Notes under the pieces: generated by a model
Told to the model about the DNA's origin: nothing
Databases searched by the model: none
The model's input: only the letters and a program-made list of their open reading frames with translations
In this document: positions 22,523-26,918 of the stretch, piece after piece
Layout: each line of letters begins with the position of its first letter
How positions within the stretch are numbered: the first letter of the stretch is position 1
Origin: an uncultured bacterium
GTDB lineage: Bacteria; Bacillota; Clostridia; Lachnospirales; Lachnospiraceae
Length of the DNA stretch: 26,918 nucleotides
Direction of reading: 5' to 3'
Assembly: GCA_948467735.1 (NCBI GenBank)
Contig: CAOKFN010000056.1
Location: 1-26,918 of the forward strand
Program-made: the position numbers and the translations under genes

Positions 22523-24368
22523 CTTCTTCCACCTCGTCTTTCATAGTGTTTTCTTCGGACTGTGTGTAGTAATGGGACTGCACCTGAAACATATGGGCGT
22601 AGCTTCCGTTTAAGGCCATCAGCTCTTCATGGGTGCCGTCTTCTTTGATTCTGCCGTCTTCCAGAAAGAGGATTCTGTCGGAGAATTTTGTGCTGGCAAG
22701 GCGGTGTGAAATAAACAGGGAGGTTCTATGATTGCTAAAGTCCGCATATTCCTGATAAATTTCACTCTCTGCGATCGGGTCCAGAGCGGAGGCGGGTTCG
22801 TCCAGAATCAGGATATTTCCGTTCTTGTAAAGGGCTCTGGCCAGCAGGAACCGCTGAGTCTGGCCCCCTGAGAGAACGACGCCGTCTTCAAAGAGGCTCT
22901 TTGTCATGAAGGTATCCATGGCGATTCCTTTCTCGCGAAATACCGTTTCCAGTCCCGCGTCCCGAAGGGCCTTCCAGCACCGTGCCTCGTCGGTTTCCTT
23001 CAGGGTTTGAAAGGACAGGTTGCAGCCCACGGGATAGGGAAGGATGGTGCTTTCCTGAAATACCACGGAAAACAGGCCGTAGAGTGTCTGCTTGGACAGG
23101 GTCGCCGTATCCACGCCGTTGATCAATATCTGCCCCTCCTGCGGCTCGTACAGGCCGCAGAGAAGCTTGACCAGCGTGCTTTTTCCCGCGCCGTTTACCC
23201 CCAGAAGCGCTATTTTTTCTCCCGGATGAATCTTTAGATTAAAATGGTCGTATATTTTCCGGTCTCCGTAAGAAAAGCTCACGTCCCGAAATTCTATTTC
23301 CGCAGGCTGCCTCAAAAGCGCTTCCGGCAGAGGGCCTTTAGAGTCAATTTTCGGCAGTTCCATATGCCTGCGGAGAATCAGGGCGTTTTCGTTTGCAAGC
23401 TTCAGAGAAGAATATTGGTTGACGATTCCGGTGACAAATTTGGAAAATCCTGTGACTGCGCCGAAAGTCACCAGAAATCCCGCGGCGGAAATCCGGCCCT
23501 GCAGCACTGCGTAAATCAGGTATCCGTAGGCGGCGCCGCTGCGCAGGAGCGTCAGAAGCTGTTGTAGAAAAGTAATGAAAATCCGTCTGCGATTTTGGTG
23601 TTTTTCCAATGTTACCCGCTCTGCGAAAATCTTTTCGCGAAAGGCCATAAGCCAGTCGTTCATGGAGAAAATGCGGATATCCTTTGCCGCCTGCGTATCC
23701 CGAAAGGATGCGTTCAGGTAATTGATTTTCCGTGTGGACTGGGCGAATTCGTCTCTGAGCGCAAGATCCCATTTGTTTCTCAGCCGGAGAATTCCATAAT
23801 CCAGCAGCGAAATCAGCAGCATCAGGCAAAGAAGCCATGGGCTTAAGGTGTTTAACACTGTGGAGTACAGGAAAAAGCAGATCATGTTGACCAGAAGCTT
23901 CCGGGGGAGATCCAGCATTTTGTAGCTGACGGAACCGTCGCCCTGATTCAGCATCTGGTAAGCCTGTCTGGAGAGCTTTTTCTGTTCGTCATATTCCACA
24001 TATTTATAGAGGCATTTTATGCCGTTTAACAGGGCCTCGCCCATCAGCAGGCCTCGGAAGTGGTTCTCAAGAAAGTACATCTTCGATTCCGTGTAGGATA
24101 CAAGGGATTGAAACAATAATAGGAACAGTCCGGCGACGGCTATCATGCAAAGCCCTAGGAAGAGGTTTCCCTGTTCTATCATTTTCAGCACAATGCCGGG
24201 CATCAGGATTCCGCCCAAGGGGAGGAGGCTGCCGCCCAGAACCTGCGCCGCGTGATAGAGGGCAAGGCGGGGATACTCTCGATAGGCGCTTCGATGAAAG
24301 TATACAATGTTGGATAACATGGAATGATTTGGCTTCTGTTTTGTGGGTTCTTTGGTTTGTTTTTTCAT
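22512..24368 (-). CDS. ABC exporter half-transporter, first subunit
   Basis: A 618-residue permease-ATPase fusion. The membrane domain covers roughly residues 30-330. The ATPase domain has Walker A GVNGAGKST near 390, Q-loop VVFQES, signature VLSGGQTQR near 499, Walker B ILILDEPASALD near 523 and the switch ISHRLAS. The C terminus is unusually acidic (KDEVEEDAE). ATG 24368 is chosen because AGGAG lies five bases upstream; an in-frame TTG at 24386 is the alternative. It is first in a two-gene unit and follows the LytTR/GHKL regulatory pair in the same direction, so it is the likely target of that pair. Confidence 0.92.
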   Translation of the reverse strand: MKKQTKEPTKQKPNHSMLSNIVYFHRSAYREYPRLALYHAAQVLGGSLLPLGGILMPGIVLKMIEQGNLFLGLCMIAVAGLFLLLFQSLVSYTESKMYFLENHFRGLLMGEALLNGIKCLYKYVEYDEQKKLSRQAYQMLNQGDGSVSYKMLDLPRKLLVNMICFFLYSTVLNTLSPWLLCLMLLISLLDYGILRLRNKWDLALRDEFAQSTRKINYLNASFRDTQAAKDIRIFSMNDWLMAFREKIFAERVTLEKHQNRRRIFITFLQQLLTLLRSGAAYGYLIYAVLQGRISAAGFLVTFGAVTGFSKFVTGIVNQYSSLKLANENALILRRHMELPKIDSKGPLPEALLRQPAEIEFRDVSFSYGDRKIYDHFNLKIHPGEKIALLGVNGAGKSTLVKLLCGLYEPQEGQILINGVDTATLSKQTLYGLFSVVFQESTILPYPVGCNLSFQTLKETDEARCWKALRDAGLETVFREKGIAMDTFMTKSLFEDGVVLSGGQTQRFLLARALYKNGNILILDEPASALDPIAESEIYQEYADFSNHRTSLFISHRLASTKFSDRILFLEDGRIKEDGTHEELMALNGSYAHMFQVQSHYYTQSEENTMKDEVEEDAE

Positions 24369-24467
24369 AACGACTCCTTTTTTCAAAAAAATTGCAGGCG
24401 GCGCGGGTAACTTCGGCGCTGCCCTAGTGCTTCGGCTGAGGCGGATAGGAATAGTATACTTATGATT

Positions 24468-24505
24468 TGAAAAAAAGGAGCCGTTTTTGTATGAACGGTT
24501 CCTTT
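24468..24505 (-). terminator. Terminator of the two-component operon
   Basis: A 12-bp stem (24474-24485 with 24494-24505, one wobble) is followed on the minus strand by a run of seven T residues. It lies about 100 bases after the kinase stop and separates the regulatory genes from the ABC operon, which must have its own promoter between 24369 and 24470. A TATACT is seen there on the minus strand but no matching -35. Confidence 0.85.
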
Positions 24506-24609
24506 TACTGCGTGAAAGGCCATATGGAAGTCAGTTTGTTATCGGAATAGGAAACGGTTTCGCTCCGCTGGGTGCTTCATGAGCGCTGGGCTTAGGCAAA
24601 AAGGGGGCG

Positions 24610-25332
24610 CTATAAGGGCAGCAGTATTTCCGTGGCAAAGACATTGCCTTCATCCTGCCTGCAGCAGTAGCCCTTGTATTTTCGGATGACCTTGTCGATG
24701 CGCCATAGGCCGTAGCCGTGGCCGTCGTCGGATTTTGTGGAGAGGTAGCCGCTTAAGCCCTTCCGGCAGCGGCCGTCCGTGGAATTCATCACATAGAGGT
24801 ATAGGTTTTCCTTGACTTTGGCAATATAGATCCTGACAAAACGCTCCTGCGGGGGCAGTTTCATACAGGCGTCCATGGCGTTGTCCAGAAGATTGCCTAT
24901 CATAACGCTTAAATCCACATCCGTCACAGGGAGGGCGTCAGGTACGGAAGCCGTGGCGTCCACAGGAATCTCTTTGGCCCGCAGCATGGAGAGCTTGCTG
25001 TTAAGAATGGCGTCCAGCATGGTGTTTCCGGTTTTTAAGGAAATATCAACTTTGTTATAGTCCTCAGCCAGCTCATGGATATAGTGTTCCAGCTGCTGTA
25101 TTTGATTCATTTCCAGATAGGCCTGCATGGTCTGAAGATGGTTCTTAAAATCATGCCTCCAGCCCCTTGTCTGACGGTACATATTTTCTACTTCCTCGCA
25201 GTGCCTGCTGGTCAGGTCGTTCTGGTATCCGGTAATCTGCCGTTCTACCGAACGGCGGATAAAGCGCTGTATTCCTGCAAGAACCGCCGCCGTACCCGCA
25301 GCGGCCAGCGGTATGATGAGAAAGAGATTCAT
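24610..25332 (-). CDS. GHKL sensor histidine kinase, AgrC-like, sensor-less
   Basis: A 240-residue kinase. It has one N-terminal membrane helix (about 3-22), a dimerisation/phosphoacceptor segment with WRHDFKNHLQ (His60), and a GHKL ATPase domain with N box NLLDNAMDA (about 147-155) and G box GHGYGLWRI. AgrC-type kinases usually have five to seven membrane helices forming the peptide sensor; these are missing here. ATG 25332 has AAAGG seven bases upstream. The frame is open to an ATG at 25458, 11 bases after the regulator's stop, but that 42-residue extension is Arg/Gly/Pro-rich and lacks a good site. Confidence 0.85.
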   Translation of the reverse strand: MNLFLIIPLAAAGTAAVLAGIQRFIRRSVERQITGYQNDLTSRHCEEVENMYRQTRGWRHDFKNHLQTMQAYLEMNQIQQLEHYIHELAEDYNKVDISLKTGNTMLDAILNSKLSMLRAKEIPVDATASVPDALPVTDVDLSVMIGNLLDNAMDACMKLPPQERFVRIYIAKVKENLYLYVMNSTDGRCRKGLSGYLSTKSDDGHGYGLWRIDKVIRKYKGYCCRQDEGNVFATEILLPL

Positions 25333-25363
25333 GAGCCTGCCTTTCTGCCCGATGTATCGAGAA

Positions 25364-25397
25364 TGCGGAATTCCTCCGCTTTGCGAAGGAGTCCGCA
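25364..25397 (-). other. Hairpin between regulator and kinase genes
   Basis: TGCGGA (25364-25369) pairs with TCCGCA (25392-25397), with an inner TCCT/AGGA extension. It lies inside the 137-base gap between the two genes and could set their relative expression. Confidence 0.45.
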
Positions 25398-25469
25398 AGC
25401 CGCCTCGCCTTGGGCGAATGCCGCGAGGGATTTGTTTATCTGCTGCCAGTCCGGGCATATCCCCAAGGG

Positions 25470-26180
25470 TCAGCCCGCCATTGCTTGAATAAACTGTTCG
25501 TTCACCTTTTTGTACAGTCTGCGGCTGATTGGGACGACGGCGCCATTGTCCATAATCAAATCGGTTTTGGTAATTTTGGAAATTTTCCGCAGATTGACCA
25601 GATAGGAGCGGTGGCAGAATATAAAGTCCTTGGTGGGTTCCAATTTTTCCGCCAGCTCTCGAAGGCCGATTTTAACCTTCAGACGTTCATCCATGTACGC
25701 CAGCTGGCAGTAACGTTCCATTGCTTCCGCATAGAAAAGGTTGTCTGTTTCAATTTTTATCAAACCGTCCTCCGTGGAAAGAAGGATGGTTTTGGTATCC
25801 GAAGTTTTTCTTTGCAGACACTTTTCAAGGCATTCCCAGACCTTCCGCTTGTCCAAGGGCTTCAGCAGGTAGTGCATTGCCTCCACCTCGTAGCCCTCCT
25901 GCATATAGTCGGCAATTCCGGTAGTAAAGATAATGGGAATGGAAGCGCCCTTGGCCCGCAGCCTTCTGGCAAGACTGACGCCGCCTTCTCCGTCCATCAT
26001 AATGTCCAGAAACAATACGTCGCAATGCTGGTCCTGACACCACATAAAATAAAAGGCCTCGCCGCTGTCAAAGGCTTCCAGCTTAACGTTTAGATGTTTC
26101 CGGCTTTTCCATTCTTCAATGTACCTTGTCAGAATGTCCCTGTGGGTTTGTTCATCGTCCACCACGGAAATATTCAACAT
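25470..26180 (-). CDS. LytTR-family response regulator (AgrA/LytR-like)
   Basis: A 236-residue regulator. The receiver domain (about 1-125) has the acidic pair Asp8-Asp9 (SVVDDEQ), phosphoacceptor Asp59 (VLFLDIMMDGE), switch Thr near 86-87 and Lys107 (LLKPLD). The LytTR DNA-binding domain (about 130-236) carries the diagnostic FIFCHRSYLVNLRKISKI. LytTR regulators bind paired short direct repeats upstream of bacteriocin, peptide-signal or exporter genes. ATG 26180 has GAGAGG about eight bases upstream; GTG 26189 abuts that site. It is first in a two-gene unit with the GHKL kinase behind its own promoter. Confidence 0.92.
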   Translation of the reverse strand: MLNISVVDDEQTHRDILTRYIEEWKSRKHLNVKLEAFDSGEAFYFMWCQDQHCDVLFLDIMMDGEGGVSLARRLRAKGASIPIIFTTGIADYMQEGYEVEAMHYLLKPLDKRKVWECLEKCLQRKTSDTKTILLSTEDGLIKIETDNLFYAEAMERYCQLAYMDERLKVKIGLRELAEKLEPTKDFIFCHRSYLVNLRKISKITKTDLIMDNGAVVPISRRLYKKVNEQFIQAMAG

Positions 26181-26221
26181 TGCGTACACACCTCTCTTTG
26201 ACGTTTTTTCAAGATGAGACT

Positions 26222-26251
26222 ATTATATACCTGTGGAGCGGGGAAAGTCAA
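26222..26251 (-). promoter_or_regulatory. Promoter of the regulator-kinase operon
   Basis: On the minus strand TTGACT (26246-26251) and a perfect TATAAT (26222-26227) are 18 bases apart. The leader is about 35 nt. Confidence 0.7.
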
Positions 26252-26361
26252 GCGGCGGCTGCTGGAAGAAATGGGATTGGAAGTGGGAGGGACTGGCCTT
26301 TGACGCTCGAATATATGCATAAACACTGAATAGCATAGGAGGAATTTGGTATTTATGCCAG

Positions 26362-26390
26362 TTGCTTATTTCGAGATATTTACTTATAAT
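26362..26390 (+). promoter_or_regulatory. Promoter of the His-rich protein gene
   Basis: TTGCTT (26362-26367) and a perfect TATAAT (26385-26390) are 17 bases apart. Transcription would begin near 26397, just before the hairpin array, giving a leader of about 285 nt. Confidence 0.65.
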
Positions 26391-26410
26391 GAGTGTAATG
26401 ATAGGTTTTT

Positions 26411-26570
26411 GAGATCATAGAATCAAAATATGGATGCTATGATAGGGTTTTTGGTCATGGAATCGGTCTTATGGATGCTGTGACAGGATTTTGGTCATGG
26501 AAGCGGTCTTATGATGCTGTGACAGGATTTTGGTCATGGAATCGGTCTTTTGATTCTATAGATAGGATTT
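26411..26570 (+). repeat. Tandem array of four ~40-bp hairpin units
   Basis: Units span 26411-26452, 26453-26492, 26493-26531 and 26532-26570. Units 2 and 3 differ at two positions. Units 1-3 hold a 7-bp stem: ATCATAG/CTATGAT in unit 1, GTCATGG/CTGTGAC in units 2 and 3. Unit 4 shifts to an 8-bp stem (26536-26543 with 26552-26559). The closing pair of the stem changes from A-T to G-C between units, and other changes leave G-T pairs, so pairing is kept. Each stem is followed by (A)GG plus a short T run. Confidence 0.85.
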
Positions 26571-26591
26571 GAGGGGGCGCTATTTTTCTGA

Positions 26592-26624
26592 CAATAGAAT
26601 TCACGGGGTGCGTGTATTCTGTTG
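26592..26624 (+). other. Further hairpin in the same leader
   Basis: A 14-base inverted repeat (26592-26605 with 26611-26624, one wobble and one mismatch) has a five-base loop. No T tract follows. It lies between the hairpin array and the ribosome site of the next gene. Confidence 0.55.
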
Positions 26625-26681
26625 CTGAAAAAAGTAAGTCGAAGAGCTGGAATGAAAAGGTCAAAAAAGAAAGGAGAAAAA

Positions 26682-26918
26682 ATGAAACGGGTAAAACGTT
26701 GTATTGCATCCATTATTCTTGCAGGCGTGCTTGTTGTTACTCCGGCGGCTGAGCTTATCGGGCAGTCCTGCGCGTTAACCGTATCCGCTCATGGCCATCA
26801 TGGGGGAGGACATCATGGCGAGGGATATCGCGGAGGAAATAATGCTTCCGATGTGACATATTATTACTGCGGGGGTCACGACGCGCACTGCCATGAGAAC
26901 GGAGTATGTCCCTATGAT
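26682..26918 (+). CDS. Secreted His/Gly/Cys-rich protein, 3'-truncated by the window
   Basis: AAGGAG (26671-26676) precedes ATG 26682. The visible 79 residues begin with a Sec signal peptide (MKRVKRCIASIILAGVLVV..., likely cleaved after TVSA). A His/Gly-rich stretch follows (HGHHGGGHHGEGYRGG), then YYYCGGHDAHCHENGVCPYD. The spacing of Cys and His suggests metal binding, and CGGHDAHCHENGVCPY resembles short C-terminal motifs I have seen in secreted proteins of gut clostridia (recollection, not checked). The stop lies outside the window. Its long structured leader is unusual. Function unknown. Confidence 0.75.
   Translation, partial: MKRVKRCIASIILAGVLVVTPAAELIGQSCALTVSAHGHHGGGHHGEGYRGGNNASDVTYYYCGGHDAHCHENGVCPYD

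Noticed and set aside
25410..26093. 227-codon plus-strand frame opposite the response regulator
   Set aside because: It is antisense to a complete LytTR regulator.
26355..26420. 21-codon frame after an AGGAGG at 26337
   Set aside because: The spacing of 12 bases is poor, and the frame overlaps the predicted promoter and first hairpin unit.

Overview
The window looks like chromosomal DNA of a spore-forming, anaerobic Firmicute, most likely a Lachnospiraceae-type Clostridium relative. This is inferred from a SpoVAF/GerA-family spore protein, a YtaF-family sporulation membrane protein, strong AGGAGG ribosome sites, LuxS plus MtnN, an AgrA/AgrC-style regulatory pair, and several lineage-type hypothetical proteins. 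No tRNA, rRNA, CRISPR array, transposase or phage gene was seen. The gene order is a mosaic of short transcription units on both strands.

Left part (1-5444): the 3' end of a secreted CAP-domain protein whose Pro/Thr-rich linker is built from eight 36-bp tandem repeats. Then come a lone spoVAF-like gene on the minus strand and a run of single plus-strand genes: an unknown protein behind a perfect consensus promoter, a GyrI-like ligand-binding protein, a GNAT acetyltransferase, and a deaminase that resembles blasticidin-S deaminase as much as cytidine deaminase.

Middle part (5445-18331): ytaF with a repeat-expanded loop; a CE4 polysaccharide deacetylase; Nudix plus YwlG-family genes; murG with a TSCPD protein; an unknown membrane protein; a small acidic protein; pgi; a 2-hydroxyacid dehydrogenase; and gtrA behind a structured leader. 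A decayed membrane-protein remnant follows, then mtnN and luxS, which are consecutive steps of the activated methyl cycle. luxS is divergent from a small protein plus AAA/ABC-like ATPase pair, and the two -35 boxes between them form an inverted repeat.

Right part (18332-26918): a FIST sensor and a soluble chemotaxis receptor form a two-gene minus-strand unit behind a good sigma-A promoter. Next is a heterodimeric ABC exporter whose two genes overlap by 11 bp. Upstream of it lies a LytTR response regulator and GHKL kinase pair; the kinase has only one membrane helix and no visible sensor domain. The adjacency suggests that the pair controls the exporter.

The window ends in a secreted His/Gly/Cys-rich protein, cut off by the window edge. 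It follows an untranslated leader of about 285 nt that holds a tandem array of four ~40-bp hairpin units. In this array paired positions co-vary between units, which makes it the most unusual non-coding signal here.
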